A stretch of 45,460 nucleotides of DNA from Actinomycetota bacterium (GTDB taxonomy: Bacteria > Actinomycetota > Actinomycetes > Streptosporangiales > Streptosporangiaceae), in the NCBI GenBank assembly GCA_019240215.1, contig JAFAYQ010000011.1:1-45460 (forward strand), written 5' to 3'. The notes below the pieces were generated by a model. That model was not told where the DNA came from. It saw only the letters and a program-made list of their open reading frames with translations, and did no database searches. This document shows, in pieces, positions 16,089-25,599 of this stretch; within the stretch, counting starts at the first letter, position 1; each line of letters starts with the position of its first letter. Position numbers and translations under genes: made by a program.

Positions 16089-17924
16089 ATGAGCCACTAC
16101 AAGAGCAACCTCCGCGACATCGAGTTCAACCTGTTCGAGGTGCTGCGCCGCCAGGACATCATGGGGAGCGGGCCCTACCAGGAGTTCGACGAGGAGACCG
16201 CCCGGGGCGTCCTGGACGAGGTCAACCGGCTGGCCGTCGGCCCGCTGGCCGAGTCGTTCATCGACGCCGACCGCCACCCCCCGGTGTTCGACCCGGCCGA
16301 CGGCTCGGTGCAGCTCCCCGAGTCGTTCCGCAAGTCGTTCCAGGCCTACATGGACGCCGAGTGGTACCGGCTCGACCTGCCCGCCGAGATCGGCGGCTCG
16401 CAGGCCCCGCGCTCGCTGTACTGGGCGGTGGCCGAGCTGATCCTCGGGTCCAACCCGGCCGTCTGGTTCTACTCCAGTGGCCCCGCCTTCGCCCACCTGC
16501 TGTGGAACATCGGCACCCCCGAGCAGAAGTGGTTCGCCGAGCAGGCCATCGAGCGCAAGTGGGGCTCGACGATGGTGCTGACCGAGCCGGACGCGGGCTC
16601 CGACGTCGGCGCCGGCCGGACCAGGGCGACCGAGCAGCCCGACGGCACCTGGCACATCGAGGGCGTCAAGCGGTTCATCACCAGTGGTGAGCAGGACATG
16701 ACCGAGAACATCTTCCACCTGGTGCTGGCCCGCCCCGAGGGCGCCGGCCCCGGCACCAAGGGCCTGTCGATGTTCCTGGTGCCCAAGTTCTGCGTCCACG
16801 AGGACGGCACCCTCGGCGAGCGCAACGGCGTCCGGGTCACCAACGTCGAGCACAAGATGGGCCTGAAGGCCTCCACCACCTGCGAGATGACGTTCGGCGG
16901 GGAGACTCCTGCGGTCGGCACCCTGGTCGGCGGGGTGCACGACGGGATCCGGCAGATGTTCCAGGTCATCGAGCACGCCCGCATGGTCATCGGGGTCAAG
17001 GCGATCGGCACCCTGTCGACCGGCTACCTGAACGCGCTCGAGTACGCCAAGAACCGGGTCCAGGGCGCCGACCTGACCCAGCTGCTGGACAAGACCGCGC
17101 CGCGGGTGACGATCACCCACCACCCGGACGTGCGCCGGATGCTGATGCTGCAGAAGTCCTACGCCGAGGGCATGCGGGCGCTGGTGCTGTACAACGCCAC
17201 CGTCCAGGACACCCTCCAGCAGGCCGCCGCCGCCGGTCAGGTCGACCAGGCGGCGACGGCCCTCAACGACCTGCTGCTGCCGGTGGTCAAGGGCCTCGGC
17301 TCCGAGCGGGCCTACGAGATGCTGGCGCTGTCGCTGCAGACGCTGGGCGGCTCCGGCTTCCTGCAGGACTACCCGATCGAGCAGTACATCCGGGACGCCA
17401 AGATCGACAGCCTGTACGAGGGCACCACCGGCATCCAGGGCCAGGACCTCTACTTCCGCAAGATCGTCCGCGACGGCGGCGGCGCCCTCGGCGGCCTGCT
17501 GGCCGAGGTCCGCGCGTTCGCCGCCAAGGACGGCGGCAACGGCCGGCTCAAGTCCGAGCGGGCCGCCCTCGCTCAGGGCGCCGACGACGTCGAGGCGATG
17601 GTGGCCGCGATGAACGGCTTCCTCGGCCAGATGGGCAGCGGGCCGCAGGAGATCTACCGGGTCGGCCTGAACACCACCCGCCTGCTGCTGGCCCTGGGTG
17701 ACCTGCTGGTCGGCTGGCTGCTGGCCCGCCAGGCCGAGGTCGCGCTGGCCGCCCTGGACGAGCTCGAACTGAACTCGGCGTCCAAGGACCGTGACTTCTA
17801 CACCGGCAAGCTGGCGGCCGCCCGCTTCTTCGCGGCGACCGTGCTCCCGCGCCTGAACGCCGACCGCCGCATCACCGAAGACACCACCCTCGACCTCATG
17901 GAGCTCCCGGAAGCGGCCTTCTAG
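16089..17924 (+). CDS. fadE5: Acyl-CoA dehydrogenase, FadE5 type
   Basis: From ATG 16089 the protein starts [19 protein letters not shown], the hallmark beginning of mycobacterial FadE5, and is 611 residues long, the length I recall for FadE5. The longer frame from 16068 is rejected on that ground. It introduces the alpha-beta double bond into acyl-CoA with FAD in beta-oxidation. Seen: the N-terminal domain; the FAD/substrate loop ([20 protein letters not shown] and [20 protein letters not shown]); the C-terminal helical domain with [20 protein letters not shown] and [16 protein letters not shown] containing the catalytic Glu; and an extra C-terminal helical extension (about 460-611). It is probably regulated by the TTACT palindrome 51 bp upstream. 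Its TAG stop lies in the same CTAG as the stop of the convergent orphan gene. Confidence 0.93.
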   Translation: MSHYKSNLRDIEFNLFEVLRRQDIMGSGPYQEFDEETARGVLDEVNRLAVGPLAESFIDADRHPPVFDPADGSVQLPESFRKSFQAYMDAEWYRLDLPAEIGGSQAPRSLYWAVAELILGSNPAVWFYSSGPAFAHLLWNIGTPEQKWFAEQAIERKWGSTMVLTEPDAGSDVGAGRTRATEQPDGTWHIEGVKRFITSGEQDMTENIFHLVLARPEGAGPGTKGLSMFLVPKFCVHEDGTLGERNGVRVTNVEHKMGLKASTTCEMTFGGETPAVGTLVGGVHDGIRQMFQVIEHARMVIGVKAIGTLSTGYLNALEYAKNRVQGADLTQLLDKTAPRVTITHHPDVRRMLMLQKSYAEGMRALVLYNATVQDTLQQAAAAGQVDQAATALNDLLLPVVKGLGSERAYEMLALSLQTLGGSGFLQDYPIEQYIRDAKIDSLYEGTTGIQGQDLYFRKIVRDGGGALGGLLAEVRAFAAKDGGNGRLKSERAALAQGADDVEAMVAAMNGFLGQMGSGPQEIYRVGLNTTRLLLALGDLLVGWLLARQAEVALAALDELELNSASKDRDFYTGKLAAARFFAATVLPRLNADRRITEDTTLDLMELPEAAF

Positions 17925-20900
17925 CCGGCTTGCGCCGTCTCCGCCGATGGTTGCTCGCCGCTGACCGGCGAGATCGGCGGATCCTCGCTGACGAACTCCA
18001 CGCTGACCACCGGATCCCGGTTACCCCGGACGCTGCCTGACGGGCTGGTCTTCTGCCCGGCCGCCGCCAGCCGGGCGGCACCATCACTCACCTCCCGGGC
18101 CATCTGGTCGAGCTTGCCGGAGTTCCAGCGCTCTCGGTCCTGGGTGCCACCGTGCAGGCGGATGGTCAGATGGCCGAGAGCGATCTGTCCGGTGACGACC
18201 TGGACCCGTGCGTAGGAGATGCTCCACTGCTCCCGGGAGATCTCGGGGGACTCGTGCTCGAGGAATTCCCTGGTGGCCTGCACGATGTTCAGGAAGGTGC
18301 CCGGCTGGTCCGGGGTCCGGTAGCGGATCCGCAGCATCGGATGCTGCGTCAACGGCCCCAGCTCGCGGAGGCTGGCCTCATTGTTGATCACCACGCGCGG
18401 CTGTCCGGTGGCCGTCCCGTAGTCGCCGGCCGGCGCGACGGTGGAGGGCGGGCGGCCATTGGCCGATGCGGCCGGGGCCGCGGCCGGGGTACCCGACGTC
18501 GGCGAAGTGGCGGGCTGGTGGAGCAGCAGGATGATCTCGGCCGTTCCGTGCAGCACCGCGTAGTTCAGGTGGGCCAGCTGGTAATGCTGGTACTCCTCGG
18601 GCAGGCACTGGGTCAGCTCGCTCTCGATATTGCTCCGGGCGTCGGCGTAGATGGCGATCTGACGCCAGCTGTGAGCGTCATCCCGCTCGCTGACGATGGC
18701 CGGAATCGTGGAGACGTCCAGGTCACCACCCCAGAGCAGCGGCCGCTCCGGGACCTGTTGCTCCTCTTCCTCACGCGCGGTGCCCGCCGATTTCCTGAGC
18801 ACGCGCGATGGGGCGGCCGGGGCGGCCTGGACCGCGATGAGATCGCCGGCGTGACCGGGGACGACGATCTTGTCGTAGATCTCATCCAGGAAATCGGTCA
18901 GCCGGTAGATGTCTCTCGTGTCCCGCAAGGCGACCCGGACCCGGGCCCACTGCCGGTTGAGGTCGGGCACGTCCGTGGTCGGCGCCGGCAGTTGGGCCTC
19001 CAGGGTGATCAGCTTGTTCCTGGCTATCTGGAGCACCTTGATCACGGGATGCTCGGACAGCAACGGCAGAGTGTGCCGATCCACCCCGACGAACAGGTCC
19101 ACCGTGCTGCTGATGTTGTCGGCCGGAGCGAGGCGATCGGCGTCGAGGTGCAGATCCTTCCACTCAGTGACGGGGGCACCGGGGGTGTCTCGAGTGGTCT
19201 TTCTCTCGCCCCGGAGCACGACGAACGTCACCGCCCGGAGCTGGGTGCCGGAATGAAGCAGCGCCAGAACGCTGCCGGGCTCACCGGCCGAGCCCCGGCC
19301 GCCGTTTTCCTGGAGGAGTTTCTCCACTTCCGGCGGCGTCGACTCGGCCGAACTGTTCTGCGTGATCAGATAACCGTAGGCTGGGCGGCCGGTCGTGAGC
19401 GCGTCCGCGGTTGTGTTCCGCCAGTAGTCACTGCGCAGCGCCTCGAAGTGGCCATAGTAAAGACGCTCGGTTTCGTATTCCCGCCGCTGCCCGACCCTCG
19501 GCCAGCCTTGGGCCTGGTAGCTGGGGGTCAACGGACCCCACACCATGAGACCGAAGAATCCCAGCTGGACGGCGACCGACACCCCGGCCCAGAGTATTTT
19601 CACCCACCAGATCGGCTCGAAGGCGAGGGCCACCGCCAGCATGGCGGCGGGAAACACCGAGCCTGCGATCAGCAGGCTGCCGGTCCCGGACAGCTGGCCG
19701 TGCAGGGTCGAACGGTCTGGACGTTCGATCCGGCCTGCCTGCACGGTGACGAACAGGACCAGGACGATGGCCAGGACCTCAGGTTGTGGCTCGATGTTGC
19801 CGGTGACGAGATACCAGCTGCCCAGGAACGCCAGCACGCCGGTCATCAGCAGCAGGCTCATCAGAGTCGAGGCCCGGGCATCCGCGAGGTACCCGCGGTC
19901 GTCGACGTGCACATCCGCGTAGATGACGGCACTTTTCGGGGTGGCCCGCTGCGCGACCTCCTCGATCATGTCGACCCGGGCCACCAGCGTCCGCGGATCG
20001 AACTGATCCACCGATGCGCGCCGGAACAGCGGTAGCTTCCAGATGCCCTCCTGTTTCCATCGTTGGCGCAGGTCAGCCAGCTTGGTGTCGTCCAGGGCTT
20101 CCTTCGGGAGCTCTTGGTAGAGATTCTCGAGATATTTCTGATGCGGATCGGGCTTCTTCCGATCGCTGGGCTCCGGGTCTTGAGATGGCGCTGAGGCCTC
20201 CGGGCCGGGCGAAAGCCGATAGTGATCCAGCGTGTGGGACGCCGCCGCGATTTTGGCCTGGGCCAGGTCGATGAGCGGCCGCTTCAGGAACCGCAGCCAG
20301 GGCGGAAGCGGCGGTGGCGACAGCTCCAGGATCGGCCGGACCGAAGCGGCCAGCTCCAGCAGTGGTGGTGGCGTCGTGACCGCTATGTCCAGGTGTGAAC
20401 TCGGGCTGACGGGCTGGCCCGGCTGGCGGGCGGCCGACTCGAACGACACTCCGTCAGCCAGGCGGACCTGAATCTGGCGATCCGCGTCGGCGGTGGGCAG
20501 CAATATGTCAATGGCCAGAGATCCGGACGGCCTGACGAGCCAGGAACGGGGACTTATCCGCCACGTACTGGAATTCCCGAGCTTCAATGTCTTCCAGCCC
20601 GGCTTGAGGTTCCGTGTGGGTACCCGGACAGTCAGCACGGTCGGCTCGGTTTCGAAACGGATCGGAACGACCACAATGGTCGACGCCGCCACTGCCTGCA
20701 CGATTCGGATGGCCCGCTCGGCGAGTTCCGGCACGAATTCCGCTTCCGGCAGGGATTCCGCTTCCGGCCGGGATGATTCTGATTCCGGCCCGGCTTCGGC
20801 CGACGGCGTGCTCTCTTTTGGGATCGCATTCTGCGCGAGATAGGCGGTATATCTGTCCAGCAGCCTGAGCAGCCGCTTTCTGGCTTCGCTGAGCCTGAAG

Positions 20901-21784
20901 CTGCCCGCGCTGAAACCAGGCTCGGTCAAGCCGGTATCTGCGGGCGGGTCGTCCGGGCCCTCCTTTCGGCCGGGGACGAGCACTGTCCGGGCCTGGCGGG
21001 CTTCGTCGACCGGGAAGCGGCCTGACGCCTCGACGGGCACGCCGATTTTCCTGGGCTCGCGCCGCAGCAGCCGATAGATCGCCGCCGACAGCAGGACCCG
21101 CTGGTCACGCGTGGCCACCGGGCGTCCGTCCAGGTTGTCCGGTGTGGGGTCGCTCTCCAGAGCATCCGCGAAGGGTGTGTCCCGCCAGTTGGGCCAGTGC
21201 GCCACGGCCATGTTGACGATGATCTCGGCCAGGGCCGCCGCCATCTGATGCCCGAGGTCGTCGGCGGGCAGTAGCGGGAGCAGGCGGCCGGCCGCATCGG
21301 CCACGGTGGCGAACAGGTCCGGTTCGAGCTGGCGCTGGCGGATCTGAGGCGGTAGCACAGCGATCGGAAGCCATATCTGGCCCGACTTACCGCGGAAGGC
21401 CTCGTGCTTGATCAGGCTGAGGTCGATGTCGGTTTTGATCGTCGTCTCAATGACGTCGGACCGGACCACATCAACGACTTCTGAGGTGGCGCGCACCCAC
21501 TCGTGATTCGCAATCAGAAACAGCAGTTCCCGGCCGAGCTCAGAGTGGTCGTCGTAATGGGCATCGTGCCAGCTGAACTCTTCGGACGTGACCCGCTCGA
21601 CCATTTCCCGCAACGCCATGGCGGCACCGAGGATTTCTAACGGATGAGAAGGGTCGACGACCTCGTTCGCCTCGTCGCAGGCCATTCCATTCTTACCTGC
21701 GGCGTTTACACTGCGTGATCGTGGTCGGGCAGTCCAGCGCACTTCGGTCCCCCCAACGGATACCAGAACAACGATCTTATTCAC
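17921..21784 (-). CDS. Large orphan four-helix membrane protein with ACT-like C-terminus
   Basis: Not recognised. From GTG 21784 it is 1,287 residues; the frame is open from a TTG at 21841, but [12 protein letters not shown] makes a natural N-terminus with GGCGAG just upstream. Visible (numbered from the 21841 start): an alpha/beta region 20-270 including [20 protein letters not shown], a style I associate with unnamed actinobacterial membrane proteins; an acidic linker 340-372; a beta-rich domain 380-490; a Pro-rich charged stretch 540-570; four hydrophobic helices at about 658-680, 686-704, 722-742 and 745-768; then about 540 soluble residues. Residues 1168-1231 ([20 protein letters not shown], then [13 protein letters not shown] and [10 protein letters not shown]) look like an ACT-type small-molecule fold, with a weaker second candidate at 931-990. 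The gene is less GC-biased than its neighbours, suggesting transfer. There are no obvious partner genes. Confidence 0.8.
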   Translation of the reverse strand: MNKIVVLVSVGGTEVRWTARPRSRSVNAAGKNGMACDEANEVVDPSHPLEILGAAMALREMVERVTSEEFSWHDAHYDDHSELGRELLFLIANHEWVRATSEVVDVVRSDVIETTIKTDIDLSLIKHEAFRGKSGQIWLPIAVLPPQIRQRQLEPDLFATVADAAGRLLPLLPADDLGHQMAAALAEIIVNMAVAHWPNWRDTPFADALESDPTPDNLDGRPVATRDQRVLLSAAIYRLLRREPRKIGVPVEASGRFPVDEARQARTVLVPGRKEGPDDPPADTGLTEPGFSAGSFRLSEARKRLLRLLDRYTAYLAQNAIPKESTPSAEAGPESESSRPEAESLPEAEFVPELAERAIRIVQAVAASTIVVVPIRFETEPTVLTVRVPTRNLKPGWKTLKLGNSSTWRISPRSWLVRPSGSLAIDILLPTADADRQIQVRLADGVSFESAARQPGQPVSPSSHLDIAVTTPPPLLELAASVRPILELSPPPLPPWLRFLKRPLIDLAQAKIAAASHTLDHYRLSPGPEASAPSQDPEPSDRKKPDPHQKYLENLYQELPKEALDDTKLADLRQRWKQEGIWKLPLFRRASVDQFDPRTLVARVDMIEEVAQRATPKSAVIYADVHVDDRGYLADARASTLMSLLLMTGVLAFLGSWYLVTGNIEPQPEVLAIVLVLFVTVQAGRIERPDRSTLHGQLSGTGSLLIAGSVFPAAMLAVALAFEPIWWVKILWAGVSVAVQLGFFGLMVWGPLTPSYQAQGWPRVGQRREYETERLYYGHFEALRSDYWRNTTADALTTGRPAYGYLITQNSSAESTPPEVEKLLQENGGRGSAGEPGSVLALLHSGTQLRAVTFVVLRGERKTTRDTPGAPVTEWKDLHLDADRLAPADNISSTVDLFVGVDRHTLPLLSEHPVIKVLQIARNKLITLEAQLPAPTTDVPDLNRQWARVRVALRDTRDIYRLTDFLDEIYDKIVVPGHAGDLIAVQAAPAAPSRVLRKSAGTAREEEEQQVPERPLLWGGDLDVSTIPAIVSERDDAHSWRQIAIYADARSNIESELTQCLPEEYQHYQLAHLNYAVLHGTAEIILLLHQPATSPTSGTPAAAPAASANGRPPSTVAPAGDYGTATGQPRVVINNEASLRELGPLTQHPMLRIRYRTPDQPGTFLNIVQATREFLEHESPEISREQWSISYARVQVVTGQIALGHLTIRLHGGTQDRERWNSGKLDQMAREVSDGAARLAAAGQKTSPSGSVRGNRDPVVSVEFVSEDPPISPVSGEQPSAETAQAG
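20737..20772. repeat. Two tandem 18-bp units in the orphan gene linker
   Basis: 20737-20754 and 20755-20772 differ at one base (ATTCCGCTTCCGGC followed by AGGG or CGGG), and a degenerate third copy follows. They encode the repeated acidic linker segment (EAES/PEAE) between the N-terminal and beta-rich domains. Confidence 0.8.
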
Positions 21785-21921
21785 GCCTTTCTCGCCGCGA
21801 AAGACTTGGCCGTACGTTCTCGTATCAGCAGTAAGCGACAAACAACCCCTAAACGGGCGATAAGCCGTACCTGGCCGCCGTCGTTATTCCGGGGGCTTTC
21901 GCGGCCGCGCCCAAGCTCGCC

Positions 21922-22215
21922 TCAGTACTCGAACTGGACCGCCGACCGCTGCTCGATGATGGGCTGGATGTGCTCGGCGATGATGGCGCGGTGGGTGGGA
22001 TCGTCGCGGTAGGCCAGGTAGCCGTCGAGATCGTCGAAGTCGGCGGTGACGACGAACTCGAAGTTGCCCTCGTTGACGCCCAGGTCGGTGCCCATCAGGT
22101 ACGTGCGGATCGAGCGCACGACCCCCGGCAGCCGGGACAGCTCGTCCGGTACCCGCTTCCGCTGCTCCTCGGTGGCGTCGGCCTTCCAGGTGAACATGAC
22201 CACGTGCCGGATCAA
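21922..22215 (-). CDS. Dabb-family (stress-responsive alpha/beta barrel) protein
   Basis: 97 residues. It opens with IRHVVMFTWKADATEEQRKR, the typical Dabb start with its conserved His, and ends with DDPTHRAIIAEHIQPIIEQR followed by SAVQFEY, the classical H-x-x-H closing region. These are small dimeric ferredoxin-like barrels, some with aldolase, cyclase or mono-oxygenase activity, many of unknown function. The TTG start is accepted because GGAGG lies 5 bases before it. It is the last gene of the oxoacid dehydrogenase operon, 16 bp after the rhomboid gene. Confidence 0.88.
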   Translation of the reverse strand: MIRHVVMFTWKADATEEQRKRVPDELSRLPGVVRSIRTYLMGTDLGVNEGNFEFVVTADFDDLDGYLAYRDDPTHRAIIAEHIQPIIEQRSAVQFEY

Positions 22216-22231
22216 CTGTGCCTCCCGGAGA

Positions 22232-22996
22232 CTAGAGCCCCATGTCGTCGAGTTCCTTGTGCAACGCCGCCCGCGGATTGTCGTTGCTCACGGCCGGCCT
22301 CGGCGGCGCCGCCGCCACCGGCCGCCCCGCTCCGGCCCGGACCGCAGCGGGACGCCGGGACCGCAGCACCCAGCCCGCCAGCACCCCGCCGGCCAGACCG
22401 CCGGCGTGGCCGATCCAGCTGATCCCCGGCGTGCCCGGAATCGCCACCGCCAGGATGCTGGCGTAGGCGATCCCCGCCAGCACCCCCACGACGATGTCGA
22501 TCAGATTGCGGTCGAACAGCCCCCGCACCAGCACGTAGCCGAAGTACCCGAAGATCAGCCCGCTGGCCCCGACGGTCAGCTCGGTGCTGGACTGGAACAG
22601 CCAGACCGCCAGCCCGCTGGTGACGGCCACGATCAGCGTGACCGTGACGAACCGCATGATGCCCCGGTAGGCGGCCAGGAAGCCGAGGATCAGGAACGGC
22701 AGCGAGTTGCCCTCGATGTGCTGCCAGTTGAAGTGCAGCAGCGGCGCGGTGAAGATGTCGCCCAGGTGGCTCTCGTGGTGCGGCAGGATGCCGAACCGCT
22801 GGTTCAGCCCGTAGCTGTCGGCCCAGTTGATCAGCTGGATCAGCCACAGCAGGCCGAGGAAGCCGGTCACGAAGATCGCCGCCCGGATCGCCTTGCCGGC
22901 CGACAGGTCGTGCCAGCCGCCGCTGAACCAGCCGCCGCTGAACCGGCCGCCGCGGAGGTTGTCACCGGTCAGCAGGCCAGCTTGGCGGTCACCCAT
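22232..22996 (-). CDS. Rhomboid-family intramembrane serine protease
   Basis: 254 residues from ATG 22996, with GAGGAG about 7 bases upstream; the longer frame to 23305 is antisense noise over the E2 gene. Roughly six membrane helices. The rhomboid signature is complete: HIEGNSLPFLILGFLAAYRG (His and Asn of helix 2), the nucleophile in GASGLIFGYFGY (helix 4), and the catalytic His in WIGHAGGLAGG (helix 6). Rhomboids cut substrates within the membrane. The C-terminal 50 residues are a cytosolic Ala/Pro/Arg tail. It starts 20 bp after the E2 stop, so it is probably transcribed with the dehydrogenase genes. Its substrate is unknown. Confidence 0.93.
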   Translation of the reverse strand: MGDRQAGLLTGDNLRGGRFSGGWFSGGWHDLSAGKAIRAAIFVTGFLGLLWLIQLINWADSYGLNQRFGILPHHESHLGDIFTAPLLHFNWQHIEGNSLPFLILGFLAAYRGIMRFVTVTLIVAVTSGLAVWLFQSSTELTVGASGLIFGYFGYVLVRGLFDRNLIDIVVGVLAGIAYASILAVAIPGTPGISWIGHAGGLAGGVLAGWVLRSRRPAAVRAGAGRPVAAAPPRPAVSNDNPRAALHKELDDMGL

Positions 22997-23016
22997 CGGG
23001 TACTCCTCGTTCGCGA

Positions 23017-24603
23017 TCAGGCCCAGGCCAGCATCCGGACCGGGTCTTCGAGCATCTGGCCGACGTCGCGGAGGACGGCCGAGCCGAGCTCCCCGTCGAC
23101 GATGCGGTGGTCGAACGACAGCGACAGCGTGGTCACCTGGCGCACGGCCAGCTGGCCGTCGTGCACCCAGGGGGCCTCCCGGATCCGCCCGAAGGCGAGG
23201 ATGGCGGCCTCGCCCGGCGTCAGGATCGGCGTGCCAGCGTCCACTCCGAACACCCCCACGTTGGTGATCGTCATGGTACCTCCGGTCAGCTCGGCCGGGG
23301 AGCACCGTCCGGCCCGGGCGGTGGCCGTGAGGTCGGCGAACGCGCGGGCCAGGGCGGGCAGCGACAGCGCCTGCGCGTCCTTGATGTTCGGCACCAGCAG
23401 CCCCCGGTCGGTGGCGGCGGCAAAGCCCAGATTGACGTAGTGCTTGACCACGATTTCCTGAGCCTGCTCGTCCCAGCTGGAGTTGATCATCGGATGCCGC
23501 CGGGCGGCGACCAGCAGCGCCTGGGCCACGAACAGCAGCGGCGAGACCCGCACCCCGTCGAATTCGGGCAGCGTGCGTACCTGGGCGACGGCCGCCATCG
23601 TCCCGGTCACGTCGACCTCGAGGAACTCGGTCACGTGGGGGGCGGTGAACGCGCTGCCCGCCACGGCCTGGGCGGTGGCCCGGCGTACGCCCCGAACCGG
23701 TATCCGCTCCTCTCGCGCCCCACCAACCTCTCGGGCCCCGCCAGCCTCGAGAGTCCCGCCAGCCACGCGAGTCCCGCCAGCCACGCCAGCCCCACTGGCC
23801 TCGTGAGTCCTGCTAATTCCGCCGTCCCCATCAGCCTCGCGCGCCCCTGCGACCTCGGTCGCCCCGGCCGTGGCCAGGCCGGCCGCCGTAGTGCCGCTGT
23901 CCGTCGTGACCTTTTCATTCGATGGTGAAAAGGCGTCCGGGTGGTCAGCCGCGCGCTGGATATCGTCCCGGGTTATCGACCCGGCGGGCCCGCTGCCGCT
24001 CAGCTGGCTGAGGTCGACACCGAGGTCGCGGGCCAGCTTGCGGACGGGGGGTTTGGCCAGCGCCCGGCCGCCGCCGTTTTTTACCCGCACGGTCGGTGCC
24101 GTTGGGCCATATTTGACTGGCGTTGCGGTCGCGGGCGCTGGGGCTGTCGGGGTCCCGGAGGCCGCTGTGGCGGCCGGGGCCGGGACCATCGGGGTGGTCT
24201 TGCGCGGGCGGCGTTTGCTCGACCCGCTCTTCACACCGTAACCGACCAGCACCGGCTGTCGTTCCCCGCCGCTGGGCGCGGACGTGCCTGAATCGCCCGT
24301 GGCCGGGGCCGCCGGGGCCGGGCCGGCGGCGGCCGGGGCAGGAGCGGGGCTGCCCGCCGCCGCGGTGTCGACGGCGATGATCGGGGTGCCCACGTCGACG
24401 GTCTGGCCCTCGTCGACCAGCAGCTCGGCCACCACGCCGTCCCACGGGGACGGCAGCTCGACCACGGCCTTGGCCGTCTCGATGTCGACGATGGTCTGGT
24501 TGACGGTCACCGGGTCGCCCGGCTTGACCCGCCAGGTGACGATGTCGGCCTCGGTCAGGCCCTCGCCCACGTCGGGGAGCTTGAATTCCCTACGGTCAGT
24601 CAT
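23017..24603 (-). CDS. bkdC: Dihydrolipoamide acyltransferase (E2) of a 2-oxoacid dehydrogenase complex
   Basis: 528 residues. The N-terminal lipoyl domain carries lipoyl-Lys45 in DIETAKAVVELP. A Pro/Ala linker (85-180) leads to an E3-binding domain (about 184-218, KPPVRKLARDLGVDLSQLSG). A second linker (about 243-297) is built of hexapeptide repeats. The trimer-forming catalytic domain (about 300-528) ends in LSLSFDHRIVDGELGSAVLR with the catalytic His and Asp. It transfers the acyl group from E1 to CoA. Single-lipoyl architecture with separate E1 alpha and beta favours a branched-chain or broad-specificity complex over pyruvate. Start ATG 24603 follows GGAGGGAGCCTG, 12 bp after the E1 beta stop. 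No E3 gene lies nearby. Confidence 0.92.
   Translation of the reverse strand: MTDRREFKLPDVGEGLTEADIVTWRVKPGDPVTVNQTIVDIETAKAVVELPSPWDGVVAELLVDEGQTVDVGTPIIAVDTAAAGSPAPAPAAAGPAPAAPATGDSGTSAPSGGERQPVLVGYGVKSGSSKRRPRKTTPMVPAPAATAASGTPTAPAPATATPVKYGPTAPTVRVKNGGGRALAKPPVRKLARDLGVDLSQLSGSGPAGSITRDDIQRAADHPDAFSPSNEKVTTDSGTTAAGLATAGATEVAGAREADGDGGISRTHEASGAGVAGGTRVAGGTLEAGGAREVGGAREERIPVRGVRRATAQAVAGSAFTAPHVTEFLEVDVTGTMAAVAQVRTLPEFDGVRVSPLLFVAQALLVAARRHPMINSSWDEQAQEIVVKHYVNLGFAAATDRGLLVPNIKDAQALSLPALARAFADLTATARAGRCSPAELTGGTMTITNVGVFGVDAGTPILTPGEAAILAFGRIREAPWVHDGQLAVRQVTTLSLSFDHRIVDGELGSAVLRDVGQMLEDPVRMLAWA
23715..23876. repeat. 18-bp minisatellite, about nine units, inside the E2 linker
   Basis: Units run 23715-23732, 23733-23750, 23751-23768 and so on to 23859-23876. 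Units 3 and 4 (GAGTCCCGCCAGCCACGC) are identical and outer units decay. Translated on the minus strand they give hexapeptides such as GATEVA, GAREAD, GTRVAG, GTLEAG and GAREVG. Because 18 is a multiple of 3, copy-number change keeps the frame. Confidence 0.9.
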
Positions 24604-24615
24604 CAGGCTCCCTCC

Positions 24616-25599
24616 TCAGAACGCGAACGCGCGGTCGACGGCGTCCAGCACCCGGTCCAGGTCGGGCAGGTAGTGGTCCTCGTTGCGGGAGGCCGGGTAG
24701 GGGATGGAGAACCCGCCCACCCGCAGCACCGGCGACTCCAGCGAGTAGAAGCACTCCTCGGTGACCCGGGCGGCGATCTCGGCCCCGAGACCGGCGTAGA
24801 CCGGGGCCTCGTGCACGACCACGCAGCGGCCGGTCCGGCGGACCGAATCGGCCACCGTCGGCAGGTCGAGCGGGGACAGCGACCGCAGGTCGATGACCTC
24901 CAGGCTGCGGCCGTCCTCGCGGGCGGCGGCGGCCGCGTCGACCGCCACCTTGACCATCGGGCCGTAGGCGAGCACGGTCGCGTCGGAGCCCTCGGCCACC
25001 ACCCGGGCGGCATCCAGCGGCAGCGCCTCGCTGACGGGGGCGGCGGTGTCGACCTCGGCCTTCTCCCAGTACCGGCGCTTGGGCTCGAAGAAGATGACCG
25101 GGTCGTCGCTGCGGATCGACTGCTGGATCATCGTGTAGGCGTCCGGCCCGCTCGAGCAGGCCACCACCCGCAGCCCGGCGGTGTGCGCGAACAGCACCTC
25201 GGGCGACTCGCTGTGGTGCTCGACCGCGCCGATGCCGCCGCCGAACGGGATGCGGATCACCACCGGCAGGGCCAGCTGGCCGCGGGACCGGTAGCGCATC
25301 TTGGCCAGCTGGGCCACGATCTGGTTGAAGGCCGGGTACACGAAGCCGTCGAACTGGATCTCGCAGACCGGCCGGTAGCCCCGCAGGGCCAGCCCGATCG
25401 CGGTGCCGACGATGCCGGACTCGGCCAGCGGGGTGTCCATCACCCGGCTCTCGCCGAAGTCCTTCTGCAGGCCGTCGGTGATCCGGAACACGCCGCCCAG
25501 CTTGCCGACGTCCTCGCCCATGATCAGGACCTTGGGGTCGTCCTCGAGGGCGCGGCGCAGCCCCTCGTTCAGCGACCGGGCCAGCGTGAGCGTGCTCAT
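24616..25599 (-). CDS. bkdB: 2-oxoacid dehydrogenase E1 beta subunit
   Basis: 327 residues, the usual length. Family blocks: LTLARSLNEGLRRALEDDPK, VLIMGEDVGKLGGVFRITDG, DTPLAESGIVGTAIGLALRG, EIQFDGFVYPAFNQIVAQLA, and a C-terminal transketolase domain (ATVLAYGPMVKVAVDAA, then VEVIDLRSLSPLD-like residues and VVVHEAPVYAGLGAEIAARV). With E1 alpha it forms the thiamine-diphosphate-dependent heterotetramer that decarboxylates the 2-oxoacid and loads the E2 lipoyl arm. Its ATG overlaps the E1 alpha stop in an ATGA, so the two are translationally coupled. Confidence 0.93.
   Translation of the reverse strand: MSTLTLARSLNEGLRRALEDDPKVLIMGEDVGKLGGVFRITDGLQKDFGESRVMDTPLAESGIVGTAIGLALRGYRPVCEIQFDGFVYPAFNQIVAQLAKMRYRSRGQLALPVVIRIPFGGGIGAVEHHSESPEVLFAHTAGLRVVACSSGPDAYTMIQQSIRSDDPVIFFEPKRRYWEKAEVDTAAPVSEALPLDAARVVAEGSDATVLAYGPMVKVAVDAAAAAREDGRSLEVIDLRSLSPLDLPTVADSVRRTGRCVVVHEAPVYAGLGAEIAARVTEECFYSLESPVLRVGGFSIPYPASRNEDHYLPDLDRVLDAVDRAFAF

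Noticed and set aside
23715..23876. Possible CRISPR-like array
   Set aside because: Units are 18 bp head-to-tail without spacers and encode an in-frame hexapeptide linker; no cas genes anywhere in the window.
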